Source: an uncultured Mycolicibacterium sp. (GTDB taxonomy: Bacteria > Actinomycetota > Actinomycetes > Mycobacteriales > Mycobacteriaceae). Taken from it: a DNA stretch of 64,000 nucleotides. The stretch's first letter is position 1, and each line of letters begins with the position of its first letter. Below are positions 50,701-57,829 of the stretch, in pieces. The translations under genes were made by a program, and so were the position numbers. The notes under the pieces are model-generated. The model was not told where the DNA came from, did not search any database, and saw only the letters and a program-made list of their open reading frames with translations. Location: contig NZ_CALDGS010000094.1 in assembly GCF_937941905.1 (NCBI RefSeq), positions 62,001-126,000 of the forward strand. The letters are read 5' to 3'.

Positions 50701-52840
50701 GTACCGGGACACCCTGCTCGGCGAGCTCGGCGCAGACCGCCTCGACGGCGGCGACGGTGCCGGACAGCACGGTCGACACCGGGGAGGCGCTGATCGCCGC
50801 GACGACGTCGGTGCGGCCGGCCAGTAGCGCCTCGGCCTCGGCGAACGACAGCCGCACCAGGGCCATCGCGCCCTGCCCGGCCACGGCGCGGAAGCCACGC
50901 GCCCGGTAGCAGGCCACGGCCGCGCCCTGGGCCAGGTCGAACACGCCGGCGGCCACGCAGGCGGCGACCTCGCCGACGGAATGGCCGATCACCGCCGCCG
51001 GGGTCACCCCGCGCTCGCGCAGCACCGCGGCCAGCCCGGCCTGCACGGCGAAGGTCAGCGCCTGCACCCGGTCGGTGCCGCCGAGCTCGCCGGTGTGCAG
51101 CGCCTGCCGCGGCGAGAAGCCGAGCTCGGCGGCGAAGACCGGCTCGATCTCGTCGATGACGGCGGCGAACGCCGGTTCGGCGGCCAGCAGCTGCCGGCCC
51201 ATGCCGGGCCAGTGCGAGCCGTGGCCGGAGAACACCCACACCGGGCCGGCGGCGGCCAGCGCGGTGCCGGTGACCACGCCGGGCCGGCCGGCCCCGTCGG
51301 CCAGCGCGGTCAGCCCGGCCAGCAGCTCGTCGCGGTCGGCGGCGACGACGGCGGCGCGCACCGGGTCGTGGCCGCGGCGGTGCCACAGCGTGGCGGCCAC
51401 CGCGGTGAGCGGCTCGTCGTGGGCGGCCAGGTGGTCGCGCAACGCGGCGGCCTGCCGGGCCAGCCGCTGCTCGGAGCGCGCCGAGAGCGGGAAGATCAAC
51501 GGCGCGGCGGCCTTCGGCGGCTCGGCCGGCGCGGCGGGCGCCTCCTCGAGCAGCACGTGCGCGATGGTCCCGCCGTAGCCGTAGCTGCACACCGCGGCCC
51601 GCCGGGGCGTGCCGGCGCGGCGCGGGAACGGCTCGGCGGTGGTGGGCACGTGCAGGTTGTTGTGCGCCCAGTCGGCGGCCGGGGTGAGCGTGCGCACCCC
51701 GGCGGTGGGCGGGATGACGCCGTGCCGCAGCGCGAGGGCGGCCTTGATCAGCCCGACCACCCCGGCGCCGCCCTCGAGGTGGCCGGTGTTGGGTTTGACC
51801 GAGCCGACCCGGCAGCGGTGTTCGGGGGTGTGCGCCGCCCCGTACACCTCGGCCAGCGCGGCCAGCTCGACCGGATCCCCGGTGGGGGTGCCGGTGCCGT
51901 GCGCCTCGACGAAATCGACGGTGCCGGGCTCGATTCCACTGACCCGGCAGGCCCGCCGGAACAGGTCGGCCTGGGCCGCGCCGTTGGGCGACATGATCCC
52001 GACGGTGCGGCCGTCCTGGGCGACCGCGCCGCCGCGGATCACCGCGATGACGCGGTCGCCGTCGCGCCGGGCGTCGGCGAGCCGCTTGAGCACCACCACC
52101 GCCGCGCCCTCGCCGCGGCCGTAGCCGTCGGCGGCGGCGTCGAAGCTCTTGCACCGCCCGTCCGGGGCGGTGGCGCCGGCCCGGTCCAGCACCCGGGTCA
52201 GGCCGGGGCCGATCAGCGCGCTCACCCCGCCGGCCAGGGCCAGCGCGGTCTCCCGGTCACGCAGCAGCTGACACGCCTGGTGCACCGCGACCAGGGAGGC
52301 CGCGCAGGCGGCGTCCAGCGCCACCGACGGGCCGCGCAGGTCCAGCAGGTGCGAGACCCGGTTGGCCACCCCGCACAGCGAGGTGCCGATGCCGGTCCAG
52401 GCCTCGATGCCGGGCAGGTCCTCCATGAGCAGCCGGCCGTAGTCGTCGGAGTTGACGCCCATGAGCACCGCGGTGTCGGAGCCGGCCAGCGAGCGGGGCG
52501 GCACCCCGGCGTGCTCGAGCGCCTCCCAGGACACCTCCAGGGCCAGCCGCTGCTGCGGGTCCATGAGTTCGGCCTCGCGCGGCGAGACCCCGAAGAACTC
52601 GGCGTCGAAGGCGTCGAGGTCGTCCAGGAAGGTGCCCCACGGGGTGGTCTCGCGCAGCACGGCGGCGTTGCGCGGGTCGCGCCGCAGGTAGGGCTCCCAC
52701 CGGTGGGCGGGCACCTCGCGCACGTCGGAGCCGCCGGCGAGCAGGAAGTCCCAGAACTGCTCGGGGGTGCGCACCCCGCCGCCGAGGCGGCAGCCGACGC
52801 CGATGATCGCGACGGGTTCGCCGGGGGTCGTGTCGGCCAT
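47762..52840 (-). CDS. Iterative type I polyketide synthase, 6-methylsalicylate synthase type
   Basis: A 1692-residue single-module synthase with domains KS (1-430, Cys179, His314, His354), AT (535-830, Ser621 in GHSVGE, AFH at 721-723 indicating malonyl-CoA), DH/thiohydrolase-like (890-1170, catalytic His926 in HPVRGTEIVP), KR (ITGGTGALG, then SSCGYLAG...YACGN) and ACP (Ser1645 in LGVDSI). No ER, methyltransferase or C-terminal thioesterase. Length and order match bacterial and fungal 6-methylsalicylate synthases, which condense four acetate units with one ketoreduction. The KR and DH argue against orsellinate. An IdeR-like box lies just upstream, and the gene replaces mbtJ/mbtI of M. tuberculosis. 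Product assignment is inference. GTG two codons upstream is an alternative start. Confidence 0.75.
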   Translation of the reverse strand: MADTTPGEPVAIIGVGCRLGGGVRTPEQFWDFLLAGGSDVREVPAHRWEPYLRRDPRNAAVLRETTPWGTFLDDLDAFDAEFFGVSPREAELMDPQQRLALEVSWEALEHAGVPPRSLAGSDTAVLMGVNSDDYGRLLMEDLPGIEAWTGIGTSLCGVANRVSHLLDLRGPSVALDAACAASLVAVHQACQLLRDRETALALAGGVSALIGPGLTRVLDRAGATAPDGRCKSFDAAADGYGRGEGAAVVVLKRLADARRDGDRVIAVIRGGAVAQDGRTVGIMSPNGAAQADLFRRACRVSGIEPGTVDFVEAHGTGTPTGDPVELAALAEVYGAAHTPEHRCRVGSVKPNTGHLEGGAGVVGLIKAALALRHGVIPPTAGVRTLTPAADWAHNNLHVPTTAEPFPRRAGTPRRAAVCSYGYGGTIAHVLLEEAPAAPAEPPKAAAPLIFPLSARSEQRLARQAAALRDHLAAHDEPLTAVAATLWHRRGHDPVRAAVVAADRDELLAGLTALADGAGRPGVVTGTALAAAGPVWVFSGHGSHWPGMGRQLLAAEPAFAAVIDEIEPVFAAELGFSPRQALHTGELGGTDRVQALTFAVQAGLAAVLRERGVTPAAVIGHSVGEVAACVAAGVFDLAQGAAVACYRARGFRAVAGQGAMALVRLSFAEAEALLAGRTDVVAAISASPVSTVLSGTVAAVEAVCAELAEQGVPVRRVNTDVAFHSPAMDGLTDELGRLVAGLAPPKPPALPLYSTALVDPRSPAPRDRDYWVTNLRGRVRFAEAVAAAAADGHRLFLEVSAHPVVAHSIAETLALAGIGEHAVLPLLRRDRPELPAVAAAVAGLHCHGAPVDPGVGPRTPWADGLPGTVWQHRRFWRTPGAPPGLAAVHDTASHTLLGGCTEITGAVPARVWQTRLDRASRPYPGDHPVRGTEIVPAAVLLHTFLTAAGTAIADVRLRTPVAPARTRDIQVVLQDGALSLASRLVDDAGEEGSGWLTHCTARVAAEPAAAPAPLDEPVLRERCRDPLPPGHVVGTLAELGVAAMGFGWQIIELQRGDDELLARVAAEPDASAPPDWAGLIDAATSTASTIFDGPPRLRMPSAIERVDLLDKPPAVALLHVRRRPGATVTDVAIAEESGAVAATLTGLAFEELEQPDGGTGRVLHRIAWHPVERPAAAPARVVLVGGDGPTRDILTRDLAAAGVAHEHVGDPADLTGDPGADAVVLVLPRADALPAESAWLVLRTLQRLLALGAAARLWALTRGVHEGDNPGHAPLWGLARVAAAEHPRLWGGVLDLDADRLPVWALNLSGHGVVVVRDDVAHVARLAPAGAAGERPLTCSPGGTYLITGGTGALGLRVAHRLADLGARRLVLVSRSGLPARADRDPDTDPVAAAVAALEQRGVTVTAAACDVGAPGAAATLRRVLADLPPVRGVVHAAGVESGALLADTGADDLAATMRPKVDGALMLHELFPPGVLDWMVLFSSCGYLAGFPGQGAYACGNAFLDALARHRRARGDRTTAVAWTAWRGLGMGSTSEFVAAQLEALGMGTIGAEEALRALDAAVRAGDPNPVVLPVLPAAAAVPVLADIAPAPEAGAAPRAEVPGGGAELERWAAEQVIAAVAAELGLPEAEIDPRQPLVELGVDSIMTVALRRALERRTGLALPPTLLWEHPTAAAVTDRVVELLRAGGRRT

Positions 52841-52865
52841 CAGCACCGCCCACCCGAACGCGTGG

Positions 52866-52884
52866 TGTGGATAGCCTTGCCTAA
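52866..52884 (-). promoter_or_regulatory. IdeR-like box upstream of the polyketide synthase
   Basis: Minus strand TTAGGCAAGGCTATCCACA matches the IdeR consensus at 15 of 19 positions (my count), with the 5' half strongest. It ends 26 bp before the ATG, so iron-IdeR could block transcription together with the mbt genes. Confidence 0.6.
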
Positions 52885-52944
52885 TTTCGCGCCGAGCATG
52901 CGTGCATCTTGGCACATCCCGGCCCGCCGCCGGGTGGGCCGGGT

Positions 52945-54114
52945 TCAGGCCAGCAGCTCGCGCACCACCGCGTCGGCCAGCAACCGGCCCCGGTCGGTGA
53001 GCACCAGCGCGTCGCCGGCCCGGTCCAGCAGGCCGCGCGCGACGAGGTCGGCGCCGCGGGCCCGCTCCTCGGCGTCGAGCAGGGCGGCCGGCAGCCCGGC
53101 CCGCAGCCGCAGCCGCAGCATCACCTCCTCGAGGTGCCGGGCGGCGTCGTCGAGCTCCTCGAAGTCCGCCACCGGCAGCCGGCCGTCGGCCAGCAGCGCG
53201 GCATACCGGTTGGGGTGCTTGACGTTCCACCACCGCACCGCGCCGAGGTGGCCGTGCGCGCCGGGCCCGGCCCCCCACCACTGGCCGCCGTTCCAGTAGC
53301 CGAGGTTGTGCCGGCACTCCCCGCCCGGCCGGGCCCAGTTGGACACCTCGTACCAGTCCAGCCCGGCCGCCCGCAGCCGGGCGTCGAGCAGTTCGTACCG
53401 GTCGGCGAGCACGTCGTCGTCGGGCGCGGGCAGCTCGCCGCGGCGCACCCGGCGGGCCAGCGCGGTGCCGTCCTCGACGATGAGCGCGTACGCCGAGACG
53501 TGGTCCACCCCGGCGGCCAGCGCGGCGTCGACCGAGCGGCGCAGGTCGTCGTCGGTCTCCCCCGGGGTGCCGTAGATGAGGTCGAGGTTGACGTGCTCGA
53601 AGCCCTCGGCGCGGGCCTCGGCGGCCGCCGCCGGGGCGCGCCCCGGCGAGTGCACCCGGTCCAGCACCGCCAGCACGTGCGGGGCGATCGACTGCATGCC
53701 CAGCGAGACGCGGGTGTAGCCGGCCGCGCGCAGCGCGGCGAACAGCGCCGGTGACGTCGACTCCGGGTTGGCCTCGGTGGTGACCTCGGCGTCCGGGGCG
53801 AGGGTGAAGTGGTCGCGCACCGCGTCGAGCACCGCGGTCAGCCCCGCCGCACCGAGCAGCGACGGGGTGCCGCCGCCGACGAACACCGTCGCCACCGGCG
53901 GCGGGTCGCCCAGCGCGCCGGCGGCCAGTGCCAGCTCGGCACGCAGCACCTCCGGCCAGGCCCGCGGGTCGGTGCCGCCGAGCTGGCCGGCGGTGTAGGT
54001 GTTGAAGTCGCAGTAGCCGCAGCGCGTCGTGCAGAACGGCACGTGGATGTAGATGCCGAACGGCCGCCCCGGGGTGGCGGCCAGCCGCGGGACCGCCGCC
54101 GGTTGCACCGTCAT
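52945..54114 (-). CDS. hemW: Heme chaperone HemW (HemN-like radical SAM protein)
   Basis: A 389-residue radical-SAM protein. The cluster motif is CTTRCGYC (near residue 29), followed by the glycine-rich VFVGGGTPSLL. It has the HNLGYWNG segment matching the HNxxYW heme-binding motif of HemW, and lacks the extra N-terminal Cys and residues of true coproporphyrinogen dehydrogenase. It therefore probably delivers heme rather than making it. ATG 54114 gives the family N-terminus (FGIYIHVPFC). Annotated as hemN in M. tuberculosis by position. Confidence 0.9.
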   Translation of the reverse strand: MTVQPAAVPRLAATPGRPFGIYIHVPFCTTRCGYCDFNTYTAGQLGGTDPRAWPEVLRAELALAAGALGDPPPVATVFVGGGTPSLLGAAGLTAVLDAVRDHFTLAPDAEVTTEANPESTSPALFAALRAAGYTRVSLGMQSIAPHVLAVLDRVHSPGRAPAAAAEARAEGFEHVNLDLIYGTPGETDDDLRRSVDAALAAGVDHVSAYALIVEDGTALARRVRRGELPAPDDDVLADRYELLDARLRAAGLDWYEVSNWARPGGECRHNLGYWNGGQWWGAGPGAHGHLGAVRWWNVKHPNRYAALLADGRLPVADFEELDDAARHLEEVMLRLRLRAGLPAALLDAEERARGADLVARGLLDRAGDALVLTDRGRLLADAVVRELLA

Positions 54115-54230
54115 GGCTCCATCATCCCCGCCCGGCCCGACGTGAACTGCGTCACTTCCGCTCATCGCGAGCCGAAATCCGGGCCGGTCACCGGGCCCCG
54201 CCCGGGTTAGGGCATCCGCGGCCGACGTGG

Positions 54231-54236
54231 CACAAT
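54231..54236 (+). promoter_or_regulatory. -10 of the sirA-cysH-che1 operon
   Basis: CACAAT seven bases before GTG 54244, the spacing of a leaderless transcript starting at the upstream ORF. Confidence 0.5.
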
Positions 54237-54243
54237 GGGCCCC

Positions 54244-54348
54244 GTGACTGCCTTCGATGCCCCGGTTCGCGTCCTGGTGGTGCGTCGGCATGTCGACTTC
54301 AAGCGCGTCTGTACCTGTTGTTGTCTGCCGTTCGACGCGCTGATCTAG
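54244..54348 (+). CDS. Leaderless polycysteine upstream ORF (cysteine attenuator)
   Basis: A 34-codon frame starting GTG 54244 and ending with the stop TAG at 54346-54348. The product ends RVCTCCCLPFDALI: four cysteines, three consecutive, near the C-terminus. A -10-like CACAAT sits seven bases upstream, so translation can begin at the mRNA 5' end. Polycysteine short ORFs of this kind upstream of sirA-type operons are known in mycobacteria as cysteine-responsive attenuators. When cysteine is scarce, stalling at the Cys codons should open a downstream RNA structure and raise expression. Too short for standard gene finding. Confidence 0.85.
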   Translation: MTAFDAPVRVLVVRRHVDFKRVCTCCCLPFDALI

Positions 54349-54376
54349 GACCCAGCCCACCCCCGAGAGACGTTCA

Positions 54377-54407
54377 GCTGGCCGCCGGATCCGCGCCGCC
54401 GGTCAGC
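54377..54407 (+). promoter_or_regulatory. Attenuator-type hairpin between the Cys ORF and sirA
   Basis: GCTGGCCGCCGG pairs with CCGCCGGTCAGC, with one mismatch and one G-U, around a 7-nt loop. It lies 28 bp after the ORF stop and 57 bp before the sirA start. It is a candidate for the structure modulated by ribosome stalling. Confidence 0.4.
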
Positions 54408-54464
54408 CCGACAACCGGTGGTGTTCCGCGATCCGCAGGCCGGCTCCCGAACAGGAGCCAGAGG

Positions 54465-56141
54465 ATGACACAAGCCAAGCCCCGCCCGGTCCGCAAGACC
54501 CGCGCCGAGGGCCAGTGGGCGCTCGGTTACCGCGAGCCGCTCAACGCCAACGAACAGGTCAAGAAGGACGACAACCCGCTCAACGTGCGGGCCCGGATCG
54601 AGAACATCTACGCCAAGCAGGGCTTCGACTCGATCGACAAGCAGGATCTGCGCGGCCGGTTCCGCTGGTGGGGCCTGTACACCCAGCGCGAGCAGGGCTA
54701 CGACGGCACCTGGACCGGTGACGAGAACATCGACCTGCTCGAGGCCAAGTACTTCATGCTGCGGGTGCGCACCGACGGCGGGGCGCTGACCGTCGAGCAG
54801 CTGCGCACGCTGGGCACGATCTCGACCGAGTTCGCCCGCGACACCGCCGACCTGTCCGACCGGGAGAACGTGCAGTACCACTGGATCCGGGTCGAGGACA
54901 TGCCGGAGATCTGGCGCCGGCTCGACGCGGTCGGGCTGCAGACCACCGAGGCCTGCGGCGACTGCCCGCGCGTGGTGCTCGGCTCCCCGCTGGCCGGTGA
55001 ACACCCCGACGAGGTGCTCGACGGCACCCCGGCGATCCAGGAGATCGTGCGCCGCTTCATCGGCAAGAAGGAGTACTCCAACCTGCCGCGCAAGTTCAAG
55101 ACCGCGATCTCCGGGCTGCAGGACGTGGTGCACGAGGTCAACGACGTCGCGTTCATCGGCGTCAACCACCCCGAGCACGGGCCGGGCTTCGACCTGTGGG
55201 TCGGCGGCGGGCTGTCCACCAACCCGATGCTGGCCCAGCGGGTCGGCGCGTGGGTGCCGCTGGACGAGGTGCCCGACGTCTGGGAGGGCGTGGTCTCGGT
55301 GTTCCGCGACTACGGCTACCGCCGGCTGCGCAGCAAGGCGCGGCTGAAGTTCCTGATCAAGGACTGGGGCATCGAGAAGTTCCGGGAGGTGCTCGAACAG
55401 GAGTACCTGGGCCGCAAGCTCATCGACGGCCCGGCCCCGGAGCCGGTGGTCCACCCGATCGACCACGTCGGGGTGACCAAGCTCAAGAACGGACGCAACG
55501 CCGTGGGCGTGGCCCCGATCGCCGGGCGGGTCTCGGGCACCATCCTGTCCAGGGTCGCCGACATCGCCGAGTCGGTGGGCTCGGACCGCATCCGGTTCAC
55601 CCCCTACCAGAAGCTGCTGGTGCTCGACGTGCCCGACGAGCAGGTCGAGCGGGTGGTCGCCGAGCTGGAGGCGCTGGGGCTGCCGGCCCGGCCGACGGCC
55701 TGGCGGCGCAACCTGATGGCCTGCACCGGCATCGAGTTCTGCAAGCTGTCGTTCGCCGAGACCCGGGTGCGGGCCCAGTCGCTGGTGCCCGACCTCGAGC
55801 AGCGGCTGGCCGACCTCAACGCACAACTCGACGTGCCGATCACGGTGAACATCAACGGCTGCCCGAACTCGTGCGCGCGCATCCAGATCGCCGACATCGG
55901 GTTCAAGGGCCAGATGGTCGACGACGGCAACGGCAACAGCGTCGAGGGCTTCCAGGTGCACCTGGGCGGCAGCCTGGGCCTGGACGCCGGGTTCGGCCGC
56001 AAGCTGCGCGGCCACAAGGTGCTGTCCACCGAGCTCGGCGACTACATCGAGCGGGTGGTGCGCAACTTCGTCGCGCAGCGCAAGGAAGGTGAACGGTTCG
56101 CCACCTGGGCGATGCGGGCCGACGAGGCGGACTTGAGGTGA
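54465..56141 (+). CDS. sirA: Ferredoxin-dependent assimilatory sulfite reductase
   Basis: A 558-residue hemoprotein reducing sulfite to sulfide with six electrons from ferredoxin. It has two ferrite-reductase-like repeats. The siroheme/4Fe-4S ligands are CTGIEFC (near residue 425) and NGCPNSC (near 465). LQTTEACGDCPRVVLG and RENVQYHWIR are typical of the family. AGGAG precedes ATG 54465. The stop overlaps the cysH GTG. It is annotated nirA in some mycobacteria, but the cysH-che1 neighbourhood supports sulfite as substrate. Confidence 0.94.
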   Translation: MTQAKPRPVRKTRAEGQWALGYREPLNANEQVKKDDNPLNVRARIENIYAKQGFDSIDKQDLRGRFRWWGLYTQREQGYDGTWTGDENIDLLEAKYFMLRVRTDGGALTVEQLRTLGTISTEFARDTADLSDRENVQYHWIRVEDMPEIWRRLDAVGLQTTEACGDCPRVVLGSPLAGEHPDEVLDGTPAIQEIVRRFIGKKEYSNLPRKFKTAISGLQDVVHEVNDVAFIGVNHPEHGPGFDLWVGGGLSTNPMLAQRVGAWVPLDEVPDVWEGVVSVFRDYGYRRLRSKARLKFLIKDWGIEKFREVLEQEYLGRKLIDGPAPEPVVHPIDHVGVTKLKNGRNAVGVAPIAGRVSGTILSRVADIAESVGSDRIRFTPYQKLLVLDVPDEQVERVVAELEALGLPARPTAWRRNLMACTGIEFCKLSFAETRVRAQSLVPDLEQRLADLNAQLDVPITVNINGCPNSCARIQIADIGFKGQMVDDGNGNSVEGFQVHLGGSLGLDAGFGRKLRGHKVLSTELGDYIERVVRNFVAQRKEGERFATWAMRADEADLR

Positions 56142-56857
56142 GCATCGAGATGACCCGGACCCGGACCGAGGACGAGCTGCGGCGGCTGGCCGAGCAGGGC
56201 GCGGCCGAGCTCGGCCCGGACGCGAGCGCGCTGGACCTGCTGCGCTGGACCGACGAGCATTTCGCCGGCGACTACATCGTGGCGTCGAACATGCAGGACG
56301 CGGTGCTGGTGCACCTGGCCGCCCAGGTGCGGCCCGGGGTGGACGTGCTGTTCCTGGACACCGGCTACCACTTCCCGGAGACCCTCGGCACCCGCGACGC
56401 GGTGGCCCAGGCCTACGGGGTCAACGTGGTCGACGTCACCCCCGAGCACACCGTGGCCGAACAGGACCGGCTGCTCGGCAAGGACCTGTTCGCCCGCGAC
56501 CCGAACGAGTGCTGCCGGCTGCGCAAGGTGCTGCCGCTGCGCAATGCGCTGCGCGGCTACTCGGCGTGGGTGACCGGCATCCGCCGGGTGGAGGCCCCGA
56601 CCCGGGCCAACGCCCCGCTGATCAGCTGGGACGCCAACTTCGGACTGGTCAAGATCAACCCGCTGGCGGCCTGGACCGACGAGGACATGCAGCGCTACAT
56701 CGACGAGCACGGCGTGCTGGTGAACCCGCTGGTCGACGAGGGCTATCCGTCCATCGGCTGCGCGCCATGCACCTCCAAGCCGGTCGACGGGGCCGATCCG
56801 CGCAGCGGGCGCTGGGCCGGCACCGGCAAGATCGAGTGCGGACTGCACGTCTCGTGA
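56138..56857 (+). CDS. cysH: Phosphoadenylyl/adenylyl-sulfate reductase
   Basis: A 239-residue reductase. The two Cys pairs ECCRLRK and GCAPC bind a 4Fe-4S cluster, the mark of APS-specific enzymes, and ECGLH at the C-terminus provides the catalytic Cys. FLDTGYHFPET forms part of the nucleotide site. It makes sulfite for SirA. GTG 56138 is coupled to sirA (GTGA). ATG 56150 is an alternative start. The stop overlaps the che1 GTG by 3 bp of shared sequence. Confidence 0.95.
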   Translation: MSIEMTRTRTEDELRRLAEQGAAELGPDASALDLLRWTDEHFAGDYIVASNMQDAVLVHLAAQVRPGVDVLFLDTGYHFPETLGTRDAVAQAYGVNVVDVTPEHTVAEQDRLLGKDLFARDPNECCRLRKVLPLRNALRGYSAWVTGIRRVEAPTRANAPLISWDANFGLVKINPLAAWTDEDMQRYIDEHGVLVNPLVDEGYPSIGCAPCTSKPVDGADPRSGRWAGTGKIECGLHVS

Positions 56858-57558
56858 CCTCGCTCGTTCTCACCGCACACGGCAGCGTCGACCCCCGCTC
56901 CCCCGCGGTCGCCCACGCGGTGGCCGACCGGATCCGCGCGCTGCGCCCGGAGCTGGACGTGCGCGCGGCGTTCTGCGAGAAGACCGCGCCGAACCTGCGC
57001 GCGGTGCTGCGCGCCTGCCCGGACGCGGTGGTGACGCCGCTGCTGCTGGCCAGCGCCTACCACGCCAACGTCGACATCCCGGCGATGGTCGCCGACGCCC
57101 CCGGGGCGGTGCGGCAGGCCGAGGTGCTCGGCGAGGACGCCCGGCTGCTGCGGGTGATGGCCGAGCGGCTGGCCGAGGCCGGGGTGACCGGCGCGGATCC
57201 CGAGGTCGGGGTGGTCGTGGTGGCGGTCGGCTCGTCGTGGGCGGCGGTCAACGCCCGCACCGCGACGATCGCCGGCGCGCTGGCCGCGGGCACCGACTGG
57301 GCGGGCGCGCTGACCGCGTTCGCCACCGGGCCGAAGCCGACGGTGGCGGCGGCCGCCGAGCGGCTGCGCCGTCGCGGCGCCCGCCGGGTGGTGATCGCCC
57401 CGTGGTTCCTGGCGCACGGACGCATCACCGACCGGGTGGCGGAGTTCGCCCGGGCACACGGGCTGACGATGGCCGAGCCGCTCGGCGCCCATCCGCTGGT
57501 CGCCGAGACCGTGCTGGACCGGTTCGACCGGGCCGTCGCCGCCGCCCGCGCCGCCTGA
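56854..57558 (+). CDS. che1: Sirohydrochlorin ferrochelatase (CbiX-like, Che1)
   Basis: A 234-residue two-repeat class II chelatase inserting iron into sirohydrochlorin to make siroheme for SirA. The first-repeat metal site is LTAHGSVDPRS and LLLASAYHANVDIPAM. The second repeat starts GVVVVAVGSSW and has APWFLAHGRITDRV. Its position at the end of sirA-cysH explains the cofactor supply. GTG 56854 overlaps the cysH stop. Confidence 0.88.
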   Translation: MTSLVLTAHGSVDPRSPAVAHAVADRIRALRPELDVRAAFCEKTAPNLRAVLRACPDAVVTPLLLASAYHANVDIPAMVADAPGAVRQAEVLGEDARLLRVMAERLAEAGVTGADPEVGVVVVAVGSSWAAVNARTATIAGALAAGTDWAGALTAFATGPKPTVAAAAERLRRRGARRVVIAPWFLAHGRITDRVAEFARAHGLTMAEPLGAHPLVAETVLDRFDRAVAAARAA

Positions 57559-57563
57559 ATCCC

Positions 57564-57626
57564 CCGCGAGCAGCCGCCTGCACCCCCGTTCGCGGCCCGT
57601 TGCGGCGGATTTCGCGTCTGCCCGGG
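57564..57626. repeat. Dispersed intergenic inverted repeat, copy 2
   Basis: Left part CGCGAGCAGCCGCCTG and right part TTCGCGTCTGCCCGGG, in the same orientation as copy 1 at 47630. The shared right-hand core is GATTTCGCGTCTGC. It follows the che1 stop. Confidence 0.55.
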
Positions 57627-57668
57627 TGAGCGGGAATACCCCGGCCCCGGGCCGAAAGTCCCTATCGA

Positions 57669-57710
57669 CGCCCGCACCGGAGTGGCATCGTTGCCACGCC
57701 GGTGCGGGCG
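57669..57710. terminator. Strong hairpin terminator after che1
   Basis: CGCCCGCACCGG and CCGGTGCGGGCG pair perfectly (12 bp), then one mismatch, six more pairs and the loop TCGT. The plus strand continues TTGCTGTGTT. It separates the sulfate assimilation operon from the persulfide operon. Confidence 0.75.
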
Positions 57711-57752
57711 TTGCTGTGTTCACCCTCACGCCGACACCCCTTGTCGATCCCG

Positions 57753-57768
57753 ATACCCACGGGGGTAT
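57753..57768. promoter_or_regulatory. CsoR/CstR-type operator 1
   Basis: ATACCC and GGGTAT arms around ACGG. C-tract/G-tract palindromes of this form are the usual targets of CsoR-family repressors. A family member is encoded at the end of this operon. Confidence 0.65.
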
Positions 57769-57784
57769 ATTGGCGGACATCCGG

Positions 57785-57802
57785 CATACCCCAAGGGGTA
57801 TG
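57785..57802. promoter_or_regulatory. CsoR/CstR-type operator 2
   Basis: CATACCCC, AA, GGGGTATG: perfect 18-bp palindrome 27 bp before ATG 57830. Together with operator 1 (17 bp apart) it brackets the likely transcription start. Confidence 0.75.
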
Positions 57803-57829
57803 TAACGACGGAGACAAAGGGGTCACGCC

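Noticed and set aside
47762..52840. Orsellinate synthase or a modular long-chain lipid PKS
   Set aside because: Orsellinate synthases lack the KR that is intact here. Lipid PKSs usually carry an ER or methylmalonyl-type AT, neither of which is seen. The exact product still needs proof.
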